From NCBI RefSeq assembly GCF_014306155.1, contig NZ_JACRWH010000014.1, forward strand, positions 1 to 42,409: a stretch of DNA of 42,409 nucleotides. The letters run 5' to 3'. A program made the position numbers and the translations under genes. The DNA is from Holdemanella hominis (GTDB lineage Bacteria; Bacillota_I; Bacilli_A; Erysipelotrichales; Erysipelotrichaceae). The notes beneath the pieces were generated by a model, which worked only from the letters and a program-made list of their open reading frames with translations, was not told the DNA's origin and did no database searches. Below are positions 31,041 to 39,311 of this stretch, one piece after another (the stretch's first letter is position 1; every line of letters begins with the position of its first letter).

Positions 31041-32403
31041 AAAGTTCATTGACAATATTATGTATCCAAATCCCCTTTTTGACTAATGTGATTCCTAATA
31101 CTGCCTTAGGAATATCCACACATTGCACCAATAAGTACACATTGAATATAGGTAAATTCGTAAAACGAGTTAAACATAGTGCAACCATAAACGTAAACAT
31201 GAATGTATATCCACTATCGAAGAAGAAGGTAAGCAATGTTTTTCCTCCTGCACGCATTGTAAAGTAGCTACTGTAATATAAAGAAATAATTGGAAGCATA
31301 CAAGCTGAAACTCTTAATAAAGATGTTGCTAATAACTTTACTTCTATAGACGTATTATAGATTTGAGGAATAAAGGATGAACATCCAAACAATGCCACAC
31401 CAATACATAAACACATCATAAAATTCATAAATACCATCTTCAAATCATAGTCTTTGGCATATTCAATTTCACCAGCACCCAGTCTTTGACCTACAATGAT
31501 TGAAATCGAATTTCCCATTGCATAACAAATAATCATAAAAAAATTGGTTACTGTTGTTGTAATATTGATGGCCGCCACAGCCTCAAGTCCTCTTGTTGAA
31601 TAACATTGAGAAATAAGCGCTATGGATATCGACCACAATATTTCATTACACAATAGTGGAATTCCTCTTTTAACAACATTCTTAAATATATCACCCGATA
31701 TCTTATCTAAACGCATCGCATCCCTTAAATATTTGTTATTATAGCCTGCCGCTACATTTATCCCCATCTCTACAACTCTTGAAATAACCGTACCAATGGC
31801 CGCACCAATAACTCCTAGTTTAGGAAACCCAAAGTGACCAAAAATCAAGATATAGTTAATGCAAAAGTTCACAATAACCGCTATAACACTAGCCTTCATT
31901 GGTAAAACTGTATTTCCCGTTTCTCTTAATGAAGAAGAATATACTTGTGTAATCGCAAAAGGAATGAGTCCAATCAGCATAACATCCATATACTGCTTAC
32001 CAAAGTTCAAAGTTGTCAAACTATCTGTCGGATCATCATTTAGATATAATGAAATCAATGAAGGACCCAACACTTTAAAAATGCATATGGCCAATATTGA
32101 AATCAAAATGCCAAGCAACATTTTAATTCGGAAACAATTGTGTACACCATCCCTGTTTCCACGTCCATAAAATTGTGCCAAGAATATTCCAGCACCTGAC
32201 ATTGCACCAAAAACACTCACATTAAACACTTGAAATAACTGATTTGAAATAGATACACCACTCATAGATAGCGTTCCTAATTGTCCAATCATAACGTTGT
32301 CTAATAAACTGGCAAGATTGGTAAAACCATTCTGTATAACAATCGGAATACATACAATCAAAACCATTCGATAAAACTTCATATCACCAATTAACGATTT
32401 CAT
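31039..32403 (-). CDS. MATE-family efflux transporter
   Basis: A 454-residue multidrug and toxin extrusion family membrane protein with about 12 hydrophobic segments in two pseudo-symmetric halves. Typical family features include VIQNGFTNLASLLDNVMIGQLG at the first helices and GAMSGAGIFLAQFYGRGN. The second half has AMGNSISIIVGQRLGAGE. It would export cationic or other small compounds by sodium or proton antiport. AGAGGGGGAAGGGC precedes the ATG. It is monocistronic, following the ROK gene's terminator. The substrate cannot be inferred. Confidence 0.93.
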   Translation of the reverse strand: MKSLIGDMKFYRMVLIVCIPIVIQNGFTNLASLLDNVMIGQLGTLSMSGVSISNQLFQVFNVSVFGAMSGAGIFLAQFYGRGNRDGVHNCFRIKMLLGILISILAICIFKVLGPSLISLYLNDDPTDSLTTLNFGKQYMDVMLIGLIPFAITQVYSSSLRETGNTVLPMKASVIAVIVNFCINYILIFGHFGFPKLGVIGAAIGTVISRVVEMGINVAAGYNNKYLRDAMRLDKISGDIFKNVVKRGIPLLCNEILWSISIALISQCYSTRGLEAVAAINITTTVTNFFMIICYAMGNSISIIVGQRLGAGEIEYAKDYDLKMVFMNFMMCLCIGVALFGCSSFIPQIYNTSIEVKLLATSLLRVSACMLPIISLYYSSYFTMRAGGKTLLTFFFDSGYTFMFTFMVALCLTRFTNLPIFNVYLLVQCVDIPKAVLGITLVKKGIWIHNIVNEL

Positions 32404-32425
32404 GCCCTTCCCCCTCTAAGTAAGA

Positions 32426-32457
32426 AATACCGAGAACGCTTAATGATTCTCGGTATT
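32426..32457 (-). terminator. Terminator of the GntR-ROK operon
   Basis: A perfect 11-bp stem (32426-32436 with 32447-32457) spans the last codons and the stop of the ROK gene and is followed on the minus strand by a T-rich tail. It separates this operon from MATE. Confidence 0.8.
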
Positions 32458-33279
32458 ATTTTTGTAGTAACACAATGCACCTAATAAATTAGCATCATTG
32501 TTAAATTTACAAGCTTTGATAACAGGTTCCTCTAAAGTTGGAAACCATTGTGTCAAACCCATCATATTTTCTTTGATACACGCAATCAGTTTAGGCTGTG
32601 CCGATATACCTCCACCAATCAAAATTGTATCCACATCTAACAGCAACTGAAGATTGTTTAACATCCAAGCCAAATTTTGGCAATATTTGTTAAAACCTGC
32701 ATATACTCTTTCATCATCTAAATGTTCAAAAAGTTCTTTACCCGTTAAACCCGTCGCTCTTTCAAGACCATCTTTTCCAAAGCATGTAGCCATGGTATTC
32801 TTAAAAGTTTTTTCTGTATCCATATGCGCATCTGAATATTCACCTGCCAATAAATGTGAACCTTCATATACCTTATGATCAATCACTATACCCATCCCAA
32901 TATATGTACCTAGAACCACAACCAAAGCATTCTTTGAATGTATCAAATTTCCAAATCCAAGTTCAGCCCACGTTGCACAACGACCATCATTTTCAATTGT
33001 CACTTTACAACCTTTAATTTCTTCCAACCGCTCCTTTAAAGGGTAGTTCGATAGAAAAGTCAGTTTACCCGTAATAAACGCCTTTGAATGATCTTCATTC
33101 AAGATTCCAGGCATACTGATCGCAATTCCAGTATATTCAAATGGTAATTCACAAATGGATTGAACGATTTTATCTGCCGTATCTAAAGTAGGATATCCCC
33201 CTTTTTGTTGGATATTCCCTGACGCATCGCATAATCCATATTTAATATTGGTACCACCAATGTCGATCGTTAAAATCAT
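32440..33279 (-). CDS. ROK-family sugar kinase lacking the zinc motif
   Basis: A 279-residue ROK kinase that phosphorylates a hexose, amino sugar or glycoside. The N-terminal phosphate loop is ILTIDIGGTNIKYGL. ENDGRCATWAE holds the catalytic Asp. The GTYIGMGIVID loop and the C-terminal ILIGGGISAQ follow. The usual zinc-binding HxCxxGxxGCxE segment is absent, replaced around YSDAHMDTEKTF; such ROK proteins include beta-glucoside kinases. It overlaps the GntR regulator gene by 4 bases (ATGA), so the two are coupled and the regulator probably senses its substrate or product. Confidence 0.88.
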   Translation of the reverse strand: MILTIDIGGTNIKYGLCDASGNIQQKGGYPTLDTADKIVQSICELPFEYTGIAISMPGILNEDHSKAFITGKLTFLSNYPLKERLEEIKGCKVTIENDGRCATWAELGFGNLIHSKNALVVVLGTYIGMGIVIDHKVYEGSHLLAGEYSDAHMDTEKTFKNTMATCFGKDGLERATGLTGKELFEHLDDERVYAGFNKYCQNLAWMLNNLQLLLDVDTILIGGGISAQPKLIACIKENMMGLTQWFPTLEEPVIKACKFNNDANLLGALCYYKNNTENH

Positions 33280-33998
33280 AATTTTTGCGATGTTGAAATT
33301 GTGTAACTATATAAATCGCCACGATAGTAACACATTGTATACTCTATCTTTTTCTTCTTTTTATCATAAGAAACACGCTTACGAGCTAAAACAGGCTGTT
33401 CCTTACGTATCTTCAGAGCTAAACAGATTTCTTCACTCGGATTAATCGCAGAAAACTCTTCATCTATTCTTGTCGGTGCACCAATCACTTCATAAATAGA
33501 CTGTGTTTGTTCTTCCATATTCAAAGGTATATTCAAACTTAAAGGAAAATAAGACACAAAATACACCAATAACACATCATCTGCGGTACGAACTCTTCGA
33601 ACGCAATACATCATTTCTTCGTCCAAGCCAAACAATTCTCTTGTAGCTTCATCCGGAATTTCTTTTGTGATGTGAAAAGACTTAGTTCCCGGCGTTCTTC
33701 CTAAAGCTGTCATTTCATCTGTAAAACTACGGATATGCGACAACTCCTCTTTGATTTTAGGTCTATATGTCACAAACGTACCCTTGCCACGTCCACGCTT
33801 TACCATACCTTCCTGTTCTAATTCAAGAATAGCTTGTCTTGCTGTAATTCTTGAAACATCGTACATCTCTTGAATTTCCATTTCACTGTCAACGCGATCT
33901 CCTATAGCCAAGACTCCATCTTGGATATCTTTTTTGTAGAACTCCTTTATTTGTTTATAGTAAGGAAGATGACCCGACGTTGTATCCAACTTATGCAT
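33276..33998 (-). CDS. GntR-family regulator (HutC/UTRA type)
   Basis: A 240-residue regulator. The winged helix has MYDVSRITARQAILELEQEGMVKRGRGKGTFV. The C-terminal UTRA ligand domain covers about residues 80-235. HutC-type GntR proteins sense sugars, amino sugars or histidine metabolites. A good AAGGAGATC site precedes the ATG. Its gene is the first of a two-gene operon with the ROK kinase, suggesting control of a glycoside or amino-sugar pathway whose transporter lies elsewhere. Confidence 0.93.
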   Translation of the reverse strand: MHKLDTTSGHLPYYKQIKEFYKKDIQDGVLAIGDRVDSEMEIQEMYDVSRITARQAILELEQEGMVKRGRGKGTFVTYRPKIKEELSHIRSFTDEMTALGRTPGTKSFHITKEIPDEATRELFGLDEEMMYCVRRVRTADDVLLVYFVSYFPLSLNIPLNMEEQTQSIYEVIGAPTRIDEEFSAINPSEEICLALKIRKEQPVLARKRVSYDKKKKKIEYTMCYYRGDLYSYTISTSQKL

Positions 33999-34030
33999 AA
34001 TTTGATCTCCTTATATATTTGTTATAACAA

Positions 34031-34651
34031 TTATAGGATATTTCTTCTTTGCTTGTCAATTTCAATCCATTCATCTAATGTCATTGGCACATAATCGCTA
34101 TACATGCAAAAACAATTAATAAGTTGGCAAGGCACACCCTCTAATTGGCCATCACTAATTCTTGGGTGTTTTTGTTGATGAATATACTCTTGATAAGCAT
34201 CTAAAAATTGCTGATCTTGCGTCGCATGAATATGCCCATGCAACATAAATGTTTTTGGGTTTCCATCCTCATCTCTTCGATATTGTCCGTTATAGCACGC
34301 AATTGGATAATGAGATAAAACTACTTTTCGTTTATTCTCATTTAATTCCGCATAATCTTTGATCCAAACAAATTGCGAAGCATCAAAGTTTTTATCATCC
34401 AAGAAACGATCATGATTTCCACGAATCAAATAAATTTTTCCCTTTAATTCATCCAAAATCTCTGTTGTTTGACTTGCGTTTCCCCATGAAAAATCTCCCA
34501 AAACAACAACTTCATCATTCTTTCGAACTTTACTGTTCCATTGATCAATCATATATTCATTCATTTGCTCGATGTCTTCGAAACCTCTTTGATCCATCTT
34601 TTCATTCAACGAACGATGAAAAAAATGTGTATCCGCAATATAATAACGCAT
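34031..34651 (-). CDS. Calcineurin-like metallophosphoesterase
   Basis: A 206-residue dinuclear metallophosphoesterase. The metal ligands are visible in order: YYIADTHFFH (Asp, His), VVVLGDFSWG (GD), LIRGNHDRFL (GNHD), VLSHYPIAC (H) and LHGHIHA (GHxH). All five blocks are intact. Close relatives are annotated as phosphoesterases or phosphatases without a defined substrate. An AAAGGATGAG region precedes the ATG. It stands alone between the GntR gene and a lipoprotein gene. Confidence 0.92.
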   Translation of the reverse strand: MRYYIADTHFFHRSLNEKMDQRGFEDIEQMNEYMIDQWNSKVRKNDEVVVLGDFSWGNASQTTEILDELKGKIYLIRGNHDRFLDDKNFDASQFVWIKDYAELNENKRKVVLSHYPIACYNGQYRRDEDGNPKTFMLHGHIHATQDQQFLDAYQEYIHQQKHPRISDGQLEGVPCQLINCFCMYSDYVPMTLDEWIEIDKQRRNIL

Positions 34652-34675
34652 CTTTTAACTCATCCTTTCAAATAG

Positions 34676-34700
34676 AAAATAGCGGAAGACCCGCTATTTT
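34676..34700 (-). terminator. Terminator after the DUF1307-type lipoprotein gene
   Basis: A perfect 10-bp stem AAAATAGCGG / CCGCTATTTT (34676-34685 with 34691-34700), loop AAGAC, overlapping the lipoprotein stop codon. The paired T residues provide the tail, so it may work in both directions. Confidence 0.82.
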
Positions 34701-35206
34701 ATCATACACGCAAATCCTTCTTGTTTATAAGCACTTTGCGTCTTTTTCAAACTTACATAATCCGATTGAGCTTCACCCTTATCTAATAAGCCACTTTCAA
34801 TCAGCGTATCTATATTTGCTGTTTTAAAATTCATTTCCAACGTCACTTCAACCTGCTGTTCTTTTAATTCAGTAGATACATGAACGCCTTCAATCGAATT
34901 ATATTTATCATCCAATGAAGAATTGATCTTAGATTGAATCTGTTCAGAATTCATATCTTCTGTTATACCTAAATCTGAAAAGCTCATCGCAAACTTCTGT
35001 GTCATCTTTTGAATCTTATCCCCCTTAGCTTCAAAAGTAACTTGTTGCGAAGAATCATTCTTACAATCAATTACCTTTACTTTATTTGTCTTTTTTACTG
35101 TTACCGGCGCCTTTTCAGTTGATTTACTCTTTTGATGCGTAAGATCACTCACTTTTGTACAGCCACAGAGCAATAAACATGCACACAACAAATATTGAAC
35201 TCGCAT
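34694..35206 (-). CDS. Small lipoprotein, DUF1307/YehR-like
   Basis: A 170-residue lipoprotein. The signal peptide ends in LLLCGC (Cys16), followed by a Ser/Lys/Thr-rich linker and a compact domain. This pairs FEAKGDKIQKMTQKFAMSF with VSTELKEQQVEVTLEMNF, the pattern of the DUF1307 (YehR-like) family found outside the membrane of Firmicutes. The function of the family is unknown. A GGGGGAATACTT site precedes the ATG. It is monocistronic. Confidence 0.8.
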   Translation of the reverse strand: MRVQYLLCACLLLCGCTKVSDLTHQKSKSTEKAPVTVKKTNKVKVIDCKNDSSQQVTFEAKGDKIQKMTQKFAMSFSDLGITEDMNSEQIQSKINSSLDDKYNSIEGVHVSTELKEQQVEVTLEMNFKTANIDTLIESGLLDKGEAQSDYVSLKKTQSAYKQEGFACMIK

Positions 35207-35235
35207 AAGTATTCCCCCTTACGCAAATCATTTTA

Positions 35236-36327
35236 TCATGAAATCAAATGTTCATCCACAAAGTTCGAAAGTTCATTCAAGCCAGCCTTAAATAATTTAC
35301 TATCTTGAGCCAAGCCTAAACGAAAATAATATTCTTTATCAAAACACGATCCCGGCACAAAGAAAACGCCTTTTTCTGCCAATAATAATTTTGCAAACGT
35401 CTCACTTTTTAAATCAAAATAATACTTCAAAAAACAAACCGTACCACCACTTGGTAATACACATTCAAACGAAGGATTATCTTTAAGCCATTCATGAACG
35501 ATATTTTTATTTGTTGAAATAATATTTTTAGCCCTTAAAATCAATTCATCCTTATGCTTAAGGGCAATCCATCCCAATTTGTCCACTAAAGGACCTGTAG
35601 AAATCATTGAATAATCTCTTCTTATATTGATTTGATGAATCACATACTCATTGGCTTTGATCCATCCAAGACGTAATCCAGCCAGTGAAAACATTTTACT
35701 TAAACTTGATGTTGAAATTCCATTTTCATATATATCACTAATCGAGACTTCCTCATTTAAGCCACGATATACTTCATCACAAAGAATATATTTATTATAG
35801 GGTTTACACAATTCAATCAATGTATTTAGAAACTCATTAGAATATTCTGTCCCCGTTGGATTCGAGGGATTATTTAAAATAATCATTTTCGTTGATGAAT
35901 TTAAAACACCTCTAAACTTTTCCACACTAACCTGCCAATCCCATTCGTCCAGTTCAACCAAATGCACTTTACACCCAAGTGATTTTGGAACATCCACAAA
36001 CTGCTGATATCCAGGAACCACACTAATGACTTCATCTCCTTTTTCTAATAAAGTGTTCATCACCAATTCATTTGCCTGCAAGCAACCTTGTGCTGTTGTG
36101 ATATTGTCAATTGTTCCATGCTCATATAAAGATAGGATTTCCTTTTTCAATTCAATATCCCCAGTGACTTGACCATAATCTAATATTAGATTTGAAAAAT
36201 CAAAGTCTTCCAAATCCAACAATTCCTGTAACGTAAGAGATTTAACACATGTATCCGTCATATTGTAGATGGCATCATTTTCATAATCATTCATCCATTG
36301 TTCGACTTTAAAATCAGGCAATCTCAT
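35236..36327 (-). CDS. Fold-type I pyridoxal-phosphate aminotransferase
   Basis: A 363-residue class I/II aminotransferase. The PLP environment shows ILNNPSNPTGTEYS (the Asn and Pro loop), YILCDEVYRG (Asp and Tyr contacting the cofactor), and SLSKMFSLAGLRLGW, where the Lys forms the Schiff base. The acceptor and donor are not clear; relatives act on aspartate, aromatic amino acids or specialised substrates. Its ATG overlaps the stop codon of the broken ABC ATPase gene (ATGA), so it was translationally coupled to an amino-acid importer. Confidence 0.88.
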   Translation of the reverse strand: MRLPDFKVEQWMNDYENDAIYNMTDTCVKSLTLQELLDLEDFDFSNLILDYGQVTGDIELKKEILSLYEHGTIDNITTAQGCLQANELVMNTLLEKGDEVISVVPGYQQFVDVPKSLGCKVHLVELDEWDWQVSVEKFRGVLNSSTKMIILNNPSNPTGTEYSNEFLNTLIELCKPYNKYILCDEVYRGLNEEVSISDIYENGISTSSLSKMFSLAGLRLGWIKANEYVIHQINIRRDYSMISTGPLVDKLGWIALKHKDELILRAKNIISTNKNIVHEWLKDNPSFECVLPSGGTVCFLKYYFDLKSETFAKLLLAEKGVFFVPGSCFDKEYYFRLGLAQDSKLFKAGLNELSNFVDEHLIS

Positions 36328-37026
36328 TCGTAGAATACCTTACTCAAGAAATCCTTTGCACGTTCAGACTGAGGATTTTCAAAAAACTTTTCACTCGTAT
36401 TCTCTTCTACAATTTCACCTTGATCCAAGAAAACAACTCGAGTGCCTACCTTTCTCGCAAATCCCATTTCATGTGTAACCACAACCATTGTCATACCTTG
36501 CTTACCTAGATCCTTCATTACTTCAAGCACTTCCTTGATCATTTCTGGATCTAATGCACTCGTAGGTTCATCAAACAACATAATATCTGGATTCATACAT
36601 AAGGCTCTGGCAATCGCTACACGCTGTTTTTGACCACCAGACAAGTTATTAGGATATGCATCTTTCTTTTCTAATAATCCAACTTTATCCAAATACTCTA
36701 AAGCTGTTTTTTCAGCTTCTTCATCCGTTTTATTTAAAACTTCTACCTGTGCTAACTTACAATTTTGTAAAACCGACATATTTGGAAACAAATTAAAATG
36801 CTAGAATACAAATCCCATACGATTTCTTTGTGCACGAAATTTCTTTTCATCATCCGGATTCATCCATTCGTTATCCATATAAATTTTACCTGTATCCACA
36901 TGTTCCAAGCCATGAATACAACGTAACAACGTACTTTTCCCTGAACCACTCGGACCAATCAACGAGATAATATCCCCTTTATTGACTTCTATGCTCCCAT
37001 TTTTTCATAACATTCTTCGACGTCAT
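36324..37026 (-). pseudogene. Polar amino-acid ABC transporter ATPase, broken
   Basis: The open frame (36324-36791) holds only the second half: LSGGQKQRVAIARAL, IMLFDEPTSALDPE and the VVVTHEMGFARKV His-loop. The same frame upstream contains SIEVNKGDIISLIGPSGSGKST (split Walker A region) and reaches MGFVF-stop-HFNLFPN, where TAG (36801-36803) replaces the Q-loop glutamine (CAG to TAG). Further upstream the N-terminus (MTSKNVMKK) is out of frame, and about ten residues between it and SIEV are missing. It is the GlnQ/HisP type. No permease or binding-protein gene is nearby, so the transporter is lost. Confidence 0.88.
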
Positions 37027-37131
37027 TCCATTTTTTCTCTCTAAAATATAACTGAATATTAAATTAGCATTTTAATTAAAGCTTTTTTAAATCATACATA
37101 CTCTATAATCTAACCATATAAAACGCAATAT

Positions 37132-37153
37132 AAAAAGGAAGCAAAAAGCTCCC
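37132..37153 (-). terminator. Terminator after the DUF711 gene
   Basis: GGAAGC (37137-37142) and GCTCCC (37148-37153) pair with one G-U, and TTTTTATA follows on the minus strand. It begins 8 bases after the stop codon. Confidence 0.72.
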
Positions 37154-37160
37154 TAAACGA

Positions 37161-38516
37161 TTAGTTCTTTAATGCTTGTAATGGCGCAGGAATTCTTCCT
37201 CCACGATTGATCATGACATCATTTGAAATCTGAGAAATTGGCATGACAGGACCTGCTCCTAATAAACCACCAAAGTCTAGTTCTTCACCAACATCTTTTC
37301 CAATCGCAGGAATCACACGTACGGCTGTCGTCTTTGTATTAACCATACCGATTGCAGCTTCATCTGCAATAATTCCTGAAATAACACTTGCACTTGTTTC
37401 TCCTGGAATTACGATCATATCCAATCCAACACTACATACTGCCGTCATAGCTTCTAATTTTTCTAATTTTAATGCACCTGTTCTTGCCGCATGAATCATA
37501 CCTGCATCTTCACTTACAGGAATAAAAGCACCAGATAATCCACCAACATTACTCGTTGCCATAACGCCGCCTTTTTTAACAGCATCATTCAACATGGCTA
37601 AACAAGCCGTTGTTCCATAAGCACCACAAGTTTCTAATCCCATTTCCTCTAGAATATAGGCAACACTATCACCAATAGCTGGAGTTGGAGCTAAAGACAA
37701 GTCCACGATCCCAAATGGAACACCCAGTTTTTCACTCGCAACAGTTCCAACCAACTGCCCCATACGCGTAATCTTAAAGGCTGTGCGCTTAATTAAATCT
37801 GCAATCTGATCCATACGCAATGATTTATCGGCTTTACTTAATACAGCACGTACAACACCAGGGCCAGATACACCAACATTAATTACACAATCGGCTTCAC
37901 CTACACCATGGAAGGCACCAGCCATAAATGGATTGTCTTCAGGCGCATTACAGAATACAACAAGTTTAGCTGCTCCTAAACAATTGTCATCCTTTGTATA
38001 TTCAGCACAACGCTTCACAATACGCCCCATCTGCGCAACGGCATCCATATTGATACCTGCTTTTGTACTACCTACATTGACACTAGCACACACATGCTGC
38101 GTCTTTGCCAAGGCTTCAGGAATAGATTCAATCAATTCATTATCCCCTGCTGCATATCCTTTTTGTACCAGTGCAGAATATCCACCAATAAAATCAACCC
38201 CTAATTTTTGAGCACAACGCTCTAAAGTTAATGCGTATTCAACTGGATTTCCCCCTGAACAAGCCACTAACATCGCAATTGGGGTTACACTAATTCGTTT
38301 ATTTACAACAGGAATACCATAAATCTTACTAAAATCGTTTCCAACTTTTACTAAGTCTTTGGCTAAGTGGCAAATCTTTTCTTCTACTTTTTGACATGAC
38401 ACATGAATGTCTGGATCCATACAATCCAGTAAACTAATACCCATTGTAATCGTACGAATATCCAAATATTCTTCGTCAATCATCTTTATTGTTTCTAAAA
38501 TTTCATTTGTTTGCAT
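37161..38516 (-). CDS. DUF711 / UPF0210 (PFL-like) family protein
   Basis: A 451-residue conserved protein of the UPF0210 family, structurally related to pyruvate-formate-lyase folds but without a known reaction. Typical segments are MDPDIHVSCQKVEEKI, NKRISVTPIAML, SVNVGSTKAGINMDAVAQMGR, GVGEADCVINVGVSGPGVV and the C-terminal GGRIPAPLQALKN. Length is normal. It follows an ACT-domain gene by 12 bases; this pair is conserved across many Firmicutes and Archaea, which implies a shared but unsolved function. Confidence 0.92.
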   Translation of the reverse strand: MQTNEILETIKMIDEEYLDIRTITMGISLLDCMDPDIHVSCQKVEEKICHLAKDLVKVGNDFSKIYGIPVVNKRISVTPIAMLVACSGGNPVEYALTLERCAQKLGVDFIGGYSALVQKGYAAGDNELIESIPEALAKTQHVCASVNVGSTKAGINMDAVAQMGRIVKRCAEYTKDDNCLGAAKLVVFCNAPEDNPFMAGAFHGVGEADCVINVGVSGPGVVRAVLSKADKSLRMDQIADLIKRTAFKITRMGQLVGTVASEKLGVPFGIVDLSLAPTPAIGDSVAYILEEMGLETCGAYGTTACLAMLNDAVKKGGVMATSNVGGLSGAFIPVSEDAGMIHAARTGALKLEKLEAMTAVCSVGLDMIVIPGETSASVISGIIADEAAIGMVNTKTTAVRVIPAIGKDVGEELDFGGLLGAGPVMPISQISNDVMINRGGRIPAPLQALKN

Positions 38517-38528
38517 AGGAATACCTCA

Positions 38529-38798
38529 TTAAATTTTGTGCATAGAATTGAAAATATCCTGATGCATACAACGAATGACTAGATTCTTTTCTTTTCCTAA
38601 GTTTTCCATTTTCTCCGCAAATTCATTTAATGGAATGCTCATTTCATCAATCGCAACCATCATAGTCATAGTGAACATAGAATCTACGATTGTTTGAGTT
38701 ACATCCAATACATTTAGATTGTAGTTTGCGCATTCATTGGCAATCATAGCCAAGATTCCTACTTTGTCTTTTCCAATTACACTAATAACAGCCTTCAT
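38529..38798 (-). CDS. ACT-domain protein, UPF0237 family
   Basis: An 89-residue single ACT domain (KAVISVIGKDKVGILAMIANECANYNLNVLDVTQTIVDSMFTM), a small-molecule-binding regulatory fold. The start at 38798 puts AAGGAG seven bases upstream; an ATG one codon earlier is also possible. It is the conserved partner of the DUF711 gene that follows 12 bases later and probably modulates it. Confidence 0.92.
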   Translation of the reverse strand: MKAVISVIGKDKVGILAMIANECANYNLNVLDVTQTIVDSMFTMTMMVAIDEMSIPLNEFAEKMENLGKEKNLVIRCMHQDIFNSMHKI

Positions 38799-38809
38799 CA
38801 TCTTTCTCC

Positions 38810-39295
38810 TTAAAATTTGATTTCGCATTTTTCAAAGCGTATAAGCTCATATGGTTCATATGCACTCTGGATTCCTTGCACATTCACATCATATTCACTT
38901 GGCATAAAGGATACCTCATTTTGTTGATTTAGACAATCCTTAATACTTTGGCTTTGTTCTTTTGTCAAAGTATGTGACTTCTTGAAACAAATGTCATTTG
39001 CCTTATCAACCAATACAATTTCTACATCTAGACAATCACTTTTAAACAAATGCTCTTTCCAATCACACTCTTGAACATTGAAATAAAAATCACTGGAATC
39101 AATATCGCCACCTTCAAGCACAAATACGGCAATATCGTTTGTGTAACAAAAATGAAGATCAATACCACTATTCAACATATCAATTTCCTCCTGTGTCCAA
39201 TCTTCATCTTTTATTACTAGCATAAAACGGTTTTCTACATAGTCCATAATGGCACCAAAATCGATGTCATACGCAAATTTTTCTTTTTTATTCAT
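38810..39295 (-). CDS. Hypothetical acidic protein
   Basis: A 161-residue protein I do not recognise. It is acidic, has no signal peptide or membrane segment, and contains several alternating strand-like stretches (FMLVIKDEDWTQEEID, DIAVFVLEGGDIDSSDFYF, DVEIVLVDKANDICFK) and an ELIRFEKCEI tail. It precedes the ACT gene by 11 bases and may be co-transcribed with ACT-DUF711. A GGTGGT ribosome-binding site is present. Function is unknown; context would suggest a partner of the DUF711 system, but that is weak. Confidence 0.6.
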   Translation of the reverse strand: MNKKEKFAYDIDFGAIMDYVENRFMLVIKDEDWTQEEIDMLNSGIDLHFCYTNDIAVFVLEGGDIDSSDFYFNVQECDWKEHLFKSDCLDVEIVLVDKANDICFKKSHTLTKEQSQSIKDCLNQQNEVSFMPSEYDVNVQGIQSAYEPYELIRFEKCEIKF

Positions 39296-39311
39296 ACCAC
39301 CATTATAAAGA

